A stretch of 36,752 bases of DNA, taken from Alphaproteobacteria bacterium (lineage in GTDB: Bacteria; Bacteroidota; Bacteroidia; Chitinophagales; Chitinophagaceae). Of this stretch, positions 7,647-15,769 are shown piece after piece. Under the pieces are notes generated by a model that ran no database searches, had not been told where the DNA came from, and saw nothing but the letters and a program-made list of their open reading frames with translations. Made by a program: the position numbers and the translations under genes. Position 1 is the first letter of the stretch; the number at the start of each line of letters is the position of its first letter. The DNA lies in the NCBI GenBank assembly GCA_030053915.1, contig JASGCT010000019.1, positions 1 to 36,752 on the forward strand. The letters run 5' to 3'.

Positions 7647-8378
7647 ATGACCCTAAAAACAATTATTATAGACGATGAACGGCTTGCAAGGAAAGAACTT
7701 TTTAAGTTATTAAGCGATTTTCCTGAAATTGAAGTTATTGATGAAGCCGCCGATGCTTTTGAAGGTAAAGAAAAAATTGAATCTTTAAAACCTGATTTAA
7801 TTTTTCTAGATATTAAGATGCCTCAAAAAACAGGCTTTGAGCTTTTATCAGAATTAGAACACACGCCCCATGTTATTTTCACCACAGCTTTCGATAAATA
7901 TGCTATTCAAGCTTTTGAAGTAAACGCATTATTTTATTTATTAAAACCCATTGAAACCGAGCGCTTAGCAACTGCTGTGGCTCGGGTAAAATTAGAAGCC
8001 CAAAAAGAAGCATCTTTAGAAAAAAATACTGGCAACTACTATTTAACCGAAAAAGATCAAGTGTTTGTGAAAGATGGCGAACGTTGTTGGTTTGTAAAAC
8101 TGAGCGAGATTAGAGTTTTTGAAAGCGCTGGCAATTATTCTAAAGTATTTTTTGGCAAGAATACACCACTCATTTTAAAATCGTTAAATTATTTAGAAGA
8201 ACGCATTGACCCAAAATTATTTTTTAGAATTAATAGAAAATATATGATTAATTTAAAAATGATTACTAAAATTGAACCTAACTTTAATGGTGGTTATATC
8301 ATAGAAATGACAGATGGATTTTCATCTGATATTAGTCGTCGGCAAGCTGTGAAATTTAAAGAAATGATGAGTTTATAA
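7647..8378 (+). CDS. LytTR-family response regulator
   Basis: It is the cytoplasmic regulator partnered with the histidine kinase just upstream. The receiver domain (residues 3-115) has the acidic pocket Asp9/Asp10, phospho-acceptor Asp55 (LIFLDIKMP), Thr80 and Lys100 (LLKPIE). From about residue 140 a LytTR DNA-binding domain follows, with IRVFESAGNYSKV, LNYLEERIDPKLFFRINRKYMINL and ISRRQAVKFKEMM. The length of 243 residues is standard. Its stop codon overlaps the convergent thiL stop by 6 bp. No obvious paired target repeats are seen in the neighbouring intergenic regions. Confidence 0.94.
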   Translation: MTLKTIIIDDERLARKELFKLLSDFPEIEVIDEAADAFEGKEKIESLKPDLIFLDIKMPQKTGFELLSELEHTPHVIFTTAFDKYAIQAFEVNALFYLLKPIETERLATAVARVKLEAQKEASLEKNTGNYYLTEKDQVFVKDGERCWFVKLSEIRVFESAGNYSKVFFGKNTPLILKSLNYLEERIDPKLFFRINRKYMINLKMITKIEPNFNGGYIIEMTDGFSSDISRRQAVKFKEMMSL

Positions 8379-9401
8379 ATGATTAAACCCTTGGGATTTT
8401 AAGTCAATTTCTTTACCAGATTTGGTAATTAATTTTTTACCGTCTTCTAAATCTGTTACATAACCAATAACCGAAATATTGGGATGATGTTCTACTAAAG
8501 GATATTTTTTAGGGTCAATAGTAAATAATAATTCGTAATCTTCGCCCCCATGTAAAGCACACATCGTTGGGTCTAAATTAAAAGTAGAGGCGGCAAATTT
8601 TGTTTGCTGGTCTATAGGCAATTTTTCTTCATAAATCTTACAACCTACTTGGCTTTTGTTACAGATATGATGCAATTCGCTACTTAAACCATCACTAATG
8701 TCTATCATGGCTGTAGGTACTAATTTTTGCTCTTCAAAAAAGTCAATTAAAAATTTTTGGGGCAAGGGTCTTAAAAAACGATTTAAAATATAGTGCTGAT
8801 TTTCGTAGTCGGGCTTTACATCGGGTTGCGATTGATAAATTAATTTTTCTCTTTCTAAAAGAGTTAATCCCAAATATGCAGCACCTAAATTACCCGTAAC
8901 AGCAATTAAATCTCCTTTTTTGGCACCGCTTCTCATAACATAAGTATTTGGAGTAACTTCGCCAATGGAGGTAATAGAAATGATGAAACCGGACTGCGAC
9001 GAATTGGTATCACCACCAACTAAATCGACATTAAATTCGTTACAAGCCTCATAAATTCCTTCGTAAAATTCTGTCATATTTTCAACGCTGAAGCGATTAG
9101 ACAACGCCACGTTAACTAAGATTTGAGTAGGTTGCGCATTCATCGCATAAATATCGCTTAAATTTACTGTTACAGCTTTAAATCCTAAGTACTTTAAAGG
9201 AAAATACATTAAGTCGAAATGAATACCTTCTAATAGCATATCAGTGCTTATTACTGTTTGTTTTCCATAATGGTCTATTATAGCGGCATCATCGCCAACG
9301 CTGACAAGTGTGGACGCTAATTTTGTTTCATTATTTTTGGTCAGAAAATCTATGAGTCCAAATTCACCAATGCTTTTAATTTCAGTTTGTGTATTACTCA
9401 T
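8373..9401 (-). CDS. thiL: Thiamine-monophosphate kinase ThiL
   Basis: It phosphorylates thiamine monophosphate to the active cofactor thiamine diphosphate with ATP. Family landmarks in order are GEFGLIDFL near residue 12, SVGDDAA at 34-40, STDMLLEGIHFDL at 52-64, NLSDIYAMNA near 80 (family NLSDIAAMG), GGDT at 129-132, the AVTGNLGAAYLGL segment, IDISDGLSSEL and ALHGGEDYELLF. The Asp-rich Mg/ATP-binding positions are all present. The length is 342 residues. Its ATG overlaps the stop of the upstream suhB-like gene by 4 nt, so the pair is co-translated. No other thiamine genes are nearby. Confidence 0.96.
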   Translation of the reverse strand: MSNTQTEIKSIGEFGLIDFLTKNNETKLASTLVSVGDDAAIIDHYGKQTVISTDMLLEGIHFDLMYFPLKYLGFKAVTVNLSDIYAMNAQPTQILVNVALSNRFSVENMTEFYEGIYEACNEFNVDLVGGDTNSSQSGFIISITSIGEVTPNTYVMRSGAKKGDLIAVTGNLGAAYLGLTLLEREKLIYQSQPDVKPDYENQHYILNRFLRPLPQKFLIDFFEEQKLVPTAMIDISDGLSSELHHICNKSQVGCKIYEEKLPIDQQTKFAASTFNLDPTMCALHGGEDYELLFTIDPKKYPLVEHHPNISVIGYVTDLEDGKKLITKSGKEIDLKSQGFNHL

Positions 9402-10165
9402 TGGATAAAATTTATAAGTTGTGTATGAATTTTGGAATTAGAAGCGACGATACTTGGGGAATAAATTGAATACGGCTTATTATCAAAATCTGTTAGAAGC
9501 CCTCCTGCTTCTGAAACAATTAACATACCGGCGGCTGAGTCCCAAGGTTTCAAATGACCTTCATAAAAGGCATCAAATCGTCCACAAGCCACCCAGCATA
9601 AATCGATGGCAGCACTACCTAAGCGTCTTATAGAAATGCCTTTAGAAATAATTTTTTCAAAAATTTTCATCGTTTTTTGGGGTTCCACCAAACTATATGG
9701 GAATCCCGTAACCAGAATTGATTTTTCAATATTATTATTTTGTGAAACAACAATTTTTTGATTATTTAAAAAAGCGCCTTGACCTTTTTCGGCAAAAAAA
9801 AATTCTTTCATTAAGGGGTTGTAAACCGCACCCATTATAATATCTCCATCCTTTTCTAAAGCTAAACTTGTAGCACAAATAGGAATTTTGTGAAAAAAAT
9901 TAATTGTACCATCAATTGGGTCTAGTATCCATTTGTATTGAGCATTAAATTCTGATTTTTCCCCATACTCTTCCCCTAAAAATTCGTGTTCAGGAAATTT
10001 ATTTAAAATCAGGTTTTTAAGTTCAGTTTCAATCTTTTGGTCAATTTCTGTAACAAGATTATTGATACCTTCCGCTTTATAGTCAATTTTATACGGTTTA
10101 TTGAAATAGAACTCTAATAATTGTCCTCCCAATTCTACAGCTTCGATTAAAATTTTTTTAAACAT
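9398..10165 (-). CDS. suhB: Inositol monophosphatase family protein (SuhB-like)
   Basis: It is a Mg-dependent, Li-sensitive-type phosphatase of the inositol monophosphatase family, acting on inositol-1-phosphate or a related sugar phosphate. Metal-site motifs are visible: EEYG at 65-68, WILDPIDGTINF at 79-90, and PWDSAAGMLIVSEAGG near the C-terminus. I chose the ATG at 10165 (255 residues). An in-frame ATG at 10180 would add MYFCS, but that stretch contains a perfect -7 box, so it is unlikely to be translated. It lies first in a two-gene unit with thiL, overlapping by 4 nt. Physiological substrate is not decidable from sequence. Confidence 0.93.
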   Translation of the reverse strand: MFKKILIEAVELGGQLLEFYFNKPYKIDYKAEGINNLVTEIDQKIETELKNLILNKFPEHEFLGEEYGEKSEFNAQYKWILDPIDGTINFFHKIPICATSLALEKDGDIIMGAVYNPLMKEFFFAEKGQGAFLNNQKIVVSQNNNIEKSILVTGFPYSLVEPQKTMKIFEKIISKGISIRRLGSAAIDLCWVACGRFDAFYEGHLKPWDSAAGMLIVSEAGGLLTDFDNKPYSIYSPSIVASNSKIHTQLINFIQ

Positions 10166-10169
10166 GCTG

Positions 10170-10202
10170 CAAAAATACATTAAAAAATTTTAACAAATCA
10201 AA
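10170..10202 (-). promoter_or_regulatory. Candidate promoter of suhB-thiL (TATTTTTG)
   Basis: On the minus strand TATTTTTG (10177 to 10170) is a perfect -7 box. TTTG at 10202-10199 lies 21 nt upstream and is a plausible -33 element; a second TTTG at 10197-10194 is closer. The -7 box ends only 4 nt before the ATG at 10165, so the mRNA would be leaderless or nearly so. Confidence 0.55.
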
Positions 10203-10255
10203 GAAATTTTTAAAAAGCCTAAAATTAACTAGTGAATCGATACTTTATAAACAAC

Positions 10256-10290
10256 AAAAAACCCCTACGACCAAAATCGCAGGGGTTTTA
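10256..10290 (-). terminator. Rho-independent terminator of groES-groEL
   Basis: AAAACCCCTACGA (10258-10270) pairs with TCGCAGGGGTTTT (10277-10289) around a 6-nt loop with one mismatch. The run of A on the plus strand becomes the U-tract for minus-strand transcripts. It lies about 29 nt past the groEL stop. This is the clearest intrinsic terminator in the window. Confidence 0.88.
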
Positions 10291-10318
10291 AAAATTGACA
10301 TTTTAAAGTGCATTACGT

Positions 10319-11956
10319 TTAGTAACCCATTCCGCCCATATCTGGACCACCATGAGGCATAGCAGGTGCTGCATCATTTTTAGGTTTATCAGCAATTACG
10401 CATTCGGTTGTTAATAACATAGAAGCAATTGAAGCCGCATTTTCTAAAGCCACACGGGTAACTTTAGTTGGGTCGATAACGCCAGCTTTAATCAAATTTT
10501 CATACACTTCGGTACGAGCATTAAAACCATAATCATCAGCCCCTTCTTTAATTTTTTGAACAACAATTGAACCTTCAATACCGCTATTTACAACTATTTG
10601 ACGAAGTGGTTCTTCAATAGCTCGGCGGATAATTTGGATACCGGTTGTTTCATCTTCGTTAGCACCTTTAAATTTATCTAAAGCGCTGATAGCACGAATA
10701 TAAGCAACGCCACCTCCAGGTACAATACCTTCTTCAACGGCAGCTCTTGTGGCATGTAAAGCATCATCTACACGGTCTTTCTTTTCTTTCATCTCAACTT
10801 CAGTAGCAGCGCCGATATATAATACAGCAACACCACCACTTAATTTAGCTAAACGCTCTTGAAGTTTCTCTTTATCATAATCAGAGGTTGTGTTTTCAAT
10901 TTGAGCTTTAATTTGATTTACACGTGCGGCAATATCAACTTTTTTACCCTTACCATTAACAATTGTTGTATTGTCTTTATCGATGGTAATAGATGCCGCT
11001 TGTCCTAAATAAGTTAAGTCGGCATTTTCTAATTTGTAACCTTGTTCTTCGCTAATAACAGTACCTGCAGTAAGTGTAGCAATATCTTGAAGCATTTCTT
11101 TTCTACGGTCGCCAAAGCCTGGAGCTTTTACGGCAGCAACTTTTAAAGTACCTCTTAATTTATTAACGACTAATGTAGCCATTGCTTCGCCTTCTAAATC
11201 TTCAGAAATAATAACTAAAGGACGACCAGTTTGTGCAACTTTTTCAAGGATATGAAGAATATCCTTCATCGTGCTAATTTTTTTGTCGTAAATTAAAATA
11301 AATGGGTTTTCTAGTTCAGCTTCCATTTTTTCGCTATTTGTAACAAAATAAGGTGACGAGTAACCTCTATCGAATTGCATACCTTCAACGACTTCTACTG
11401 AAGTTTCAGTTCCTTTAGCTTCTTCAACTGTGATTACGCCTTCTTTACCAACTTTATTCATTGCAGTGGCAATTAATTTTCCAATTTCTGGGTCGTTATT
11501 TGCAGAAACCGAAGCCACTTGTTCAATTTTTTTAGAATCGTTTCCAATAAGTTTAGATTGCGATTTTAAATTTTCAACTATTTTTGCAACCGCTTTGTCG
11601 ATACCGCGTTTTAAATCCATTGGATTAGCACCTGCTGCTACATTTTTAAGCCCTTCATGAATAATTGCTTGCGCTAATACGGTAGCTGTTGTTGTTCCAT
11701 CGCCAGCAATATCGGCAGTTTTGGAAGCTACTTCTTTTACCATTTGAGCACCTATGTTTTCAATAGGGTCTTCTAACTCGATTTCTTTTGCTACAGTAAC
11801 CCCGTCTTTAGTAACGGCGGGTGCACCAAATTTTTTCTCGATTACTACGTTACGTCCTTTAGGACCTAAGGTAACCTTTACAGCGTTTGCTAATAAGTCA
11901 ACGCCTTTTTTCATTTTATTTCTTGCTTCTAAATCAAAAAATAGTTGTTTTGCCAT
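10319..11956 (-). CDS. groEL: Chaperonin GroEL (Hsp60)
   Basis: It is the tetradecameric ATP-dependent folding chamber that works with GroES. The 545 residues are collinear with the family. They include the [17 protein letters not shown]-binding segment near residue 27, the DGTTTAT motif with its catalytic Asp near residue 86, the apical-domain stretch around 180-370, and [20 protein letters not shown] with the second catalytic Asp near 397. The tail is short and only slightly Gly/Met-rich ([10 protein letters not shown]). It follows groES by 26 nt in one operon and is closed by a strong terminator. It appears to be a single, standard housekeeping copy. Confidence 0.98.
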   Translation of the reverse strand: MAKQLFFDLEARNKMKKGVDLLANAVKVTLGPKGRNVVIEKKFGAPAVTKDGVTVAKEIELEDPIENIGAQMVKEVASKTADIAGDGTTTATVLAQAIIHEGLKNVAAGANPMDLKRGIDKAVAKIVENLKSQSKLIGNDSKKIEQVASVSANNDPEIGKLIATAMNKVGKEGVITVEEAKGTETSVEVVEGMQFDRGYSSPYFVTNSEKMEAELENPFILIYDKKISTMKDILHILEKVAQTGRPLVIISEDLEGEAMATLVVNKLRGTLKVAAVKAPGFGDRRKEMLQDIATLTAGTVISEEQGYKLENADLTYLGQAASITIDKDNTTIVNGKGKKVDIAARVNQIKAQIENTTSDYDKEKLQERLAKLSGGVAVLYIGAATEVEMKEKKDRVDDALHATRAAVEEGIVPGGGVAYIRAISALDKFKGANEDETTGIQIIRRAIEEPLRQIVVNSGIEGSIVVQKIKEGADDYGFNARTEVYENLIKAGVIDPTKVTRVALENAASIASMLLTTECVIADKPKNDAAPAMPHGGPDMGGMGY

Positions 11957-11982
11957 AATATAAATTTTAAATTAATGAATAA

Positions 11983-12264
11983 TTAAACAATTGCGAAAAT
12001 ATCACTTTCACGCATAATAATGAGTTCCTCACCATCAACGGTAATTTCAGTACCAGAATACTTACCATAAAGTACGGTATCTCCTACTTTAACTGTAATT
12101 GGCTCATCTTTTTTACCAGTGCCAACGGCTACCACTGTACCTTTTTGTGGCTTTTCTTTAGCAGTATCGGGGATAATAATTCCTCCGGCAGTTTTTTGCT
12201 CTGCTTGTGCTGTTTTAATAACCACTCGGTCGTGGAGTGGTTTAATGTTTAGTTTTTTTGACAT
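11983..12264 (-). CDS. groES: Co-chaperonin GroES (Hsp10)
   Basis: It is the heptameric lid of the GroEL chamber. The 93 residues contain the family start [13 protein letters not shown], the mobile loop region [21 protein letters not shown] around residues 22-42, and the C-terminal [11 protein letters not shown]. It is the first gene of the groES-groEL operon. The 5' region contains a candidate promoter and a dyad-symmetric site, so stress or feedback control at the operon promoter is likely, but the regulator is unknown. No CIRCE element (TTAGCACTC-N9-GAGTGCTAA) is present. Confidence 0.97.
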   Translation of the reverse strand: MSKKLNIKPLHDRVVIKTAQAEQKTAGGIIIPDTAKEKPQKGTVVAVGTGKKDEPITVKVGDTVLYGKYSGTEITVDGEELIIMRESDIFAIV

Positions 12265-12318
12265 ATTTTAATTTTTAAGTTAAAAAAATAATTTACCCTT
12301 AAGTAACAATTCTATTTC

Positions 12319-12347
12319 CAACCTTATTAAATACAATTTTTTGTCAA
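12319..12347 (-). promoter_or_regulatory. Candidate groES-groEL promoter
   Basis: On the minus strand, TTG (12347-12345) is followed after 18 nt by TAAGGTTG (12326-12319), one mismatch from TAnnTTTG. This would give a leader of about 50 nt. A second possible -7 box, TAATTTTG (12384-12377), has poorer -33 spacing. The -33 TTG directly abuts the palindrome at 12350-12365. Confidence 0.45.
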
Positions 12348-12404
12348 AAAACTAAATATTTAGTTAATTTTTATGACAAAATTAAAATTTTAACTGACAA
12401 AATT
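12339..12404. promoter_or_regulatory. Dyad-symmetric operator-like site upstream of groES
   Basis: A perfect 16-bp palindrome AACTAAATATTTAGTT lies at 12350-12365. It is flanked by inverted copies of the same octamer: TTTTGTCA at 12339-12346 and TGACAAAA at 12374-12381. A third copy, TGACAAAATT, lies at 12395-12404. The arrangement surrounds the candidate groES -33 element, the usual place for a repressor or activator site. It does not match CIRCE. Confidence 0.5.
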
Positions 12405-12596
12405 GCAGAACAAAGTATAAAACTAAAAAAAACTTGTTTTAAAATTTAAAAGCGGTTACATTTTAAATTAATTTTTATCAAAAAAAATATTTCAATAATT
12501 ATTCTTATTAAGCGTTCTTACAAATTCAGTTTTACATCATAAATCTCTTTTTAAATTATAAATATTTGCTTTAAAATATACTCTTTAAAAAAAAAA

Positions 12597-12627
12597 TTGT
12601 TTATGTTTAAAAATTATCTTACCTTTG
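12597..12627 (+). promoter_or_regulatory. rpsA operon promoter (TTG-N20-TACCTTTG)
   Basis: TTG at 12597-12599 and TACCTTTG at 12620-12627 are separated by 20 nt, a textbook Bacteroidota promoter. It predicts a start about 4-5 nt later and a leader of roughly 17 nt before the ATG at 12649. The in-frame TTG at 12625 lies inside the -7 box and so cannot be the translation start. Confidence 0.8.
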
Positions 12628-12648
12628 CACACTTATAAAATAAAAATT

Positions 12649-14589
12649 ATGAATTTTTTTTCAAAAATCTTAAACGCAGATGTCCAATTAAATGGCGCTT
12701 CATTGCATGAACCTGGAGTAGAAACTGCGACAACAAACGAACTTCATGAAACCCCTATTGCCGAAATGCCCACAGCACACGATGATTTTGATTGGAATGC
12801 GCATCGAAAAGTTGTCAATGTGTATTCGCCTGCTGAAATCGAAAAGTACGACAAAATCTATGACCACAGTTTTGTTAATATCGAAGATGGTCAATTAATT
12901 AATGGTACGATAGTTGCTTTAACGTCCAATGATGCCGTAGTTAATATCGGCTTTAAAAGTGACGGTCTTATTTCTTTAAACGAATTTCGTGATATATCCG
13001 ACCTTAAAATTGGCGATATATTTGAAGTTATGGTTGTTGAAAAAGAAGATAAACATGGTAGCTTACGTCTTAGCCGAAAACAAGCTAAAAACGTTCGCTC
13101 ATGGGAACGTATTGTTGAAATTCATAAAAATGAAGAAGTTGTTCAAGGTTATATCCAATGTAAAACCAAAGGTGGCTTAATTGTTGATATTTTTGGACTT
13201 GAAACATTCCTTCCAGGGTCGCAAATTGATGTAAGACCTATTACCGATTACGACCAATTTGTTGGTAAAACAATGGACTTTAAAGTAGTAAAAATTAATA
13301 AAGTTATTAAAAATGCAGTCGTGTCGCATAAAGCCCTCATCGAAAGTGACATTGAAGCCCAACGTTTTGAAATTATGGGCAAACTTGAAAAAGGTCAAGT
13401 GCTTGAAGGTGTTGTTAAAAACATAACAGATTTTGGCGCATTTATGGATCTTGGCGGTTTAGATGGCTTGCTTTATATAACAGATATCTCGTGGGGCAGA
13501 ATTTCACACCCCTCCGAAGTATTAAAAATAGAACAAAAAATTCAAGTTGTCGTATTAGACTTCGATGACAATAAAAAGCGGATTAGTTTAGGTTTAAAAC
13601 AACTTACGCCGCATCCTTGGGAAAATTTAGACGAACATTATAAGTTAGGCTCTGTTGTTTCAGGTAAAATTGTTAATATTGAAGACTATGGTGCTTTCTT
13701 AGAAATACAACCTGGTATTGAAGGACTTATTCATGTATCCGAAATAACATGGGCAAATACACCTATCAATTCTAAAGAATTTTTTAAATCAGGTGACGAA
13801 TATCAAGCCAAAATTATATCAATTGACAAAGAGACTCGTAAAATGAGCCTTAGTGTTAAACAACTTACTACTGATCCTTGGAGCGAAATTGAAAATAAAT
13901 TTCCACAAAATTCTGTACATTTGAGCAAAGTAAAAAATATCACACCTTATGGCGTTTTTGTAGAACTTGTTTCGGGTGTTGGGGGTATGATTCATATTAG
14001 CGACCTAAGTTGGCTAAGACGCTTTAACCACCCTTCAGATTATGTAAAAATTGGAGACGATATTAAAATCAAGGTATTAACTATCGATAAAGAACATCGG
14101 AAATTACAATTAGGGCATCGACAACTTGAAGAAGATCCTTGGGATGCTTTAGAAGAAGTTTTTAAAATTGGTAGCATCCATCAAGGTACTGTTGTTAAAA
14201 AAGAAGATAAAGGGGCGAGTATTCAACTTCAATATGGTTTAGAAGGTTTTTGCCCAGCGCGCCAATTGTTTAACGAAGAAGGGAAACAAATTGGGCTAGA
14301 TGAAACTGCTGATTTTTGTGTTATTGAGTTTGATAGAAACGACAAACGTATTTTGCTAAGCCATAGTAAACTCTTAGAAAAAAACAAAAAGGAAGCCGAA
14401 GTACAACAAACTAAAAAGGTTAAATCGGATCAGGATACTACAAAAAAAGCTGTCAAGATTATTCAAAACAAAATAGAAACTTCTAAACTTGGCGACATCG
14501 CGGCACTTAGTCAAATTCAAGAAAAAATGAAAAATAAAGAAAATGATGACAATAATATAAAAAAATCTGATTTGCCATCTGCGGAATAA
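12649..14589 (+). CDS. rpsA: 30S ribosomal protein S1
   Basis: S1 binds mRNA and brings it to the 30S subunit, which matters in this phylum because Shine-Dalgarno sequences are mostly absent. Six S1/OB-fold repeats are visible at roughly residues 81-144, 163-228, 249-316, 334-403, 421-490 and 507-572. Typical cores are VVKNITDFGAFMDLGGLDGL and KIVNIEDYGAFLEIQPGIEGL. A lysine-rich, probably disordered tail follows to residue 646. The N-terminal ~75 residues are acidic and unstructured-looking, as is usual for Bacteroidota S1. I chose the ATG at 12649, because the upstream in-frame TTG (12625) is inside the promoter. It leads a five-gene run, with bamD 16 nt downstream. Confidence 0.95.
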   Translation: MNFFSKILNADVQLNGASLHEPGVETATTNELHETPIAEMPTAHDDFDWNAHRKVVNVYSPAEIEKYDKIYDHSFVNIEDGQLINGTIVALTSNDAVVNIGFKSDGLISLNEFRDISDLKIGDIFEVMVVEKEDKHGSLRLSRKQAKNVRSWERIVEIHKNEEVVQGYIQCKTKGGLIVDIFGLETFLPGSQIDVRPITDYDQFVGKTMDFKVVKINKVIKNAVVSHKALIESDIEAQRFEIMGKLEKGQVLEGVVKNITDFGAFMDLGGLDGLLYITDISWGRISHPSEVLKIEQKIQVVVLDFDDNKKRISLGLKQLTPHPWENLDEHYKLGSVVSGKIVNIEDYGAFLEIQPGIEGLIHVSEITWANTPINSKEFFKSGDEYQAKIISIDKETRKMSLSVKQLTTDPWSEIENKFPQNSVHLSKVKNITPYGVFVELVSGVGGMIHISDLSWLRRFNHPSDYVKIGDDIKIKVLTIDKEHRKLQLGHRQLEEDPWDALEEVFKIGSIHQGTVVKKEDKGASIQLQYGLEGFCPARQLFNEEGKQIGLDETADFCVIEFDRNDKRILLSHSKLLEKNKKEAEVQQTKKVKSDQDTTKKAVKIIQNKIETSKLGDIAALSQIQEKMKNKENDDNNIKKSDLPSAE

Positions 14590-14605
14590 TAAAAGTTTTT
14601 TATCA

Positions 14606-15412
14606 ATGTCCAAAAGATTATTAAAAGTTTGTATTTTTTTATCTGCATTTATTTTAACAGCTTGTTCTAATAAATTCAAGGATGCCGTTAAAAGCAAAGA
14701 TTATGATTTTAAATTAAAAATTGCCGATTTTTATTTCGATAAAAAAAATTACGAAAATGCCCAAATTTTATATGAAGAATGCTTTCCACACCTTAAAGGA
14801 AGTCCTAAATACGAAATTTTTTATTATAAATTTGCTATGTCGTACTACCTTGATAAGGATTATCTTAATGCAGAAAATATCATCAAAAACTTTATTAATA
14901 TCTTTCCCGAGTCCGCTCTTGTTGAAGAAGCTGAATTTATTAAAGCCCTTTGTTATTATAAACAATCTCCCAAATCTGAGTTAGACCAAACCAATACCTA
15001 TAAAGCTATTTCTGCCTTAAAATCCTTTATATATTCACATCCAGAATCTAAACGTGCCGACTCAGCGCAACATCTGATAGATCAATGTAATTTAAAACTA
15101 GAAGATAAAGAAATATTAAATGCATTTACCTATTATAACCTTGGTTTTTTTAAATCTGCAGCAATCGCTTTTAATACAGTAAACGAAGAGTTTCCGGATT
15201 CAAAAAAAAGCGATTATTCCAAGTATCACGTTATATTATCGCATTATAAATATGCGCATAATAGCCTTCCAGAATTTCAACAAGTTCGTTTTAAAAAAGT
15301 AGTTGAAGAATGCCTTGATTTTGAATTGAGATATGGTGATAGCAAATACATAGCCGAAGTAAATGACATTAAAAATAAATCTTTAAAAATTAAAATCAAA
15401 AATTATGAGTAA
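14606..15412 (+). CDS. bamD: Outer-membrane assembly lipoprotein BamD
   Basis: It is the essential accessory lipoprotein of the BAM complex that inserts beta-barrel proteins into the outer membrane. The signal peptide ends in a lipobox, ILTAC, with Cys20. The rest is helical TPR-like repeats: DFYFDKKNYENAQILYEE, YLDKDYLNAENIIKNFINIFPES, and ALKSFIYSHPESKRADSAQ are recognisable BamD/YfiO segments. The length of 268 residues is normal. It lies 16 nt after rpsA and overlaps the rpoZ start by 8 nt, the conserved Bacteroidota arrangement of bamD followed by the omega-like gene. Confidence 0.93.
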   Translation: MSKRLLKVCIFLSAFILTACSNKFKDAVKSKDYDFKLKIADFYFDKKNYENAQILYEECFPHLKGSPKYEIFYYKFAMSYYLDKDYLNAENIIKNFINIFPESALVEEAEFIKALCYYKQSPKSELDQTNTYKAISALKSFIYSHPESKRADSAQHLIDQCNLKLEDKEILNAFTYYNLGFFKSAAIAFNTVNEEFPDSKKSDYSKYHVILSHYKYAHNSLPEFQQVRFKKVVEECLDFELRYGDSKYIAEVNDIKNKSLKIKIKNYE

Positions 15413-15752
15413 AATAAGAAAACAATATTCTAATCCTTCAATCGTATCGAACATCGAAACTAGAAATTTATTAGAATTGAAAAGCAAAACAGGAAATATT
15501 TACGAAACGATTGCCGTTTTAAGTAAGCGTGCTAATCAAATAAATACAGCTACAAAAGCTGAACTTCATAATACATTATCAGACTTTTCTAATTTAAATG
15601 ATAATCTCGAAGAGTTTTACGAAAATAAAGAACAAATAGAAATATCACGCGCTTACGAAAAACTACCCAATGCGGCTTTATTATCAATTCACGAGTTATC
15701 AAATAATAGTTTAATGTTCAGAAAAAACGAAGCTAACGACCTGTTTAATTAA
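15405..15752 (+). CDS. rpoZ: RNA polymerase omega/Rpb6-like subunit
   Basis: It is a small RNA polymerase assembly subunit of the Bacteroidota Rpb6/omega type. The 115 residues contain the omega-like helix NIYETIAVLSKRANQIN (family form: ...YE.v.v.akRA.qi) at about 32-48. An acidic segment follows. The protein is divergent from enterobacterial omega, and recognition rests on this motif plus the conserved position directly after bamD, which it overlaps by 8 nt. The next gene starts 17 nt later and is DUF4835, not coaBC. Confidence 0.88.
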   Translation: MSKIRKQYSNPSIVSNIETRNLLELKSKTGNIYETIAVLSKRANQINTATKAELHNTLSDFSNLNDNLEEFYENKEQIEISRAYEKLPNAALLSIHELSNNSLMFRKNEANDLFN

Positions 15753-15769
15753 TTAAAAATTTTTGTCAG

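Larger units (their letters stand above)
12265..12648. other. Divergent groES/rpsA intergenic region
   Basis: About 380 nt of very AT-rich DNA separates the two divergent operons. Its left half carries the groES promoter and operator-like dyad; its right edge carries the rpsA promoter. The middle (about 12405-12590) shows only A/T runs and no ORF or convincing hairpin. Confidence 0.75.

Noticed and set aside
10319..11963. Plus-strand ORFs opposite groEL (e.g. 11430-11660, 11754-11963)
   Set aside because: They are antisense shadows of a highly conserved gene, with no promoter, start context or recognisable protein.
12339..12404. CIRCE (HrcA) element for groES-groEL
   Set aside because: The region has a palindrome, but neither half matches TTAGCACTC/GAGTGCTAA.
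12625..12648. Longer rpsA start at the TTG at 12625
   Set aside because: The TTG is part of the TACCTTTG -7 box of a consensus promoter, so it would not be in the mRNA. The ATG at 12649 fits.
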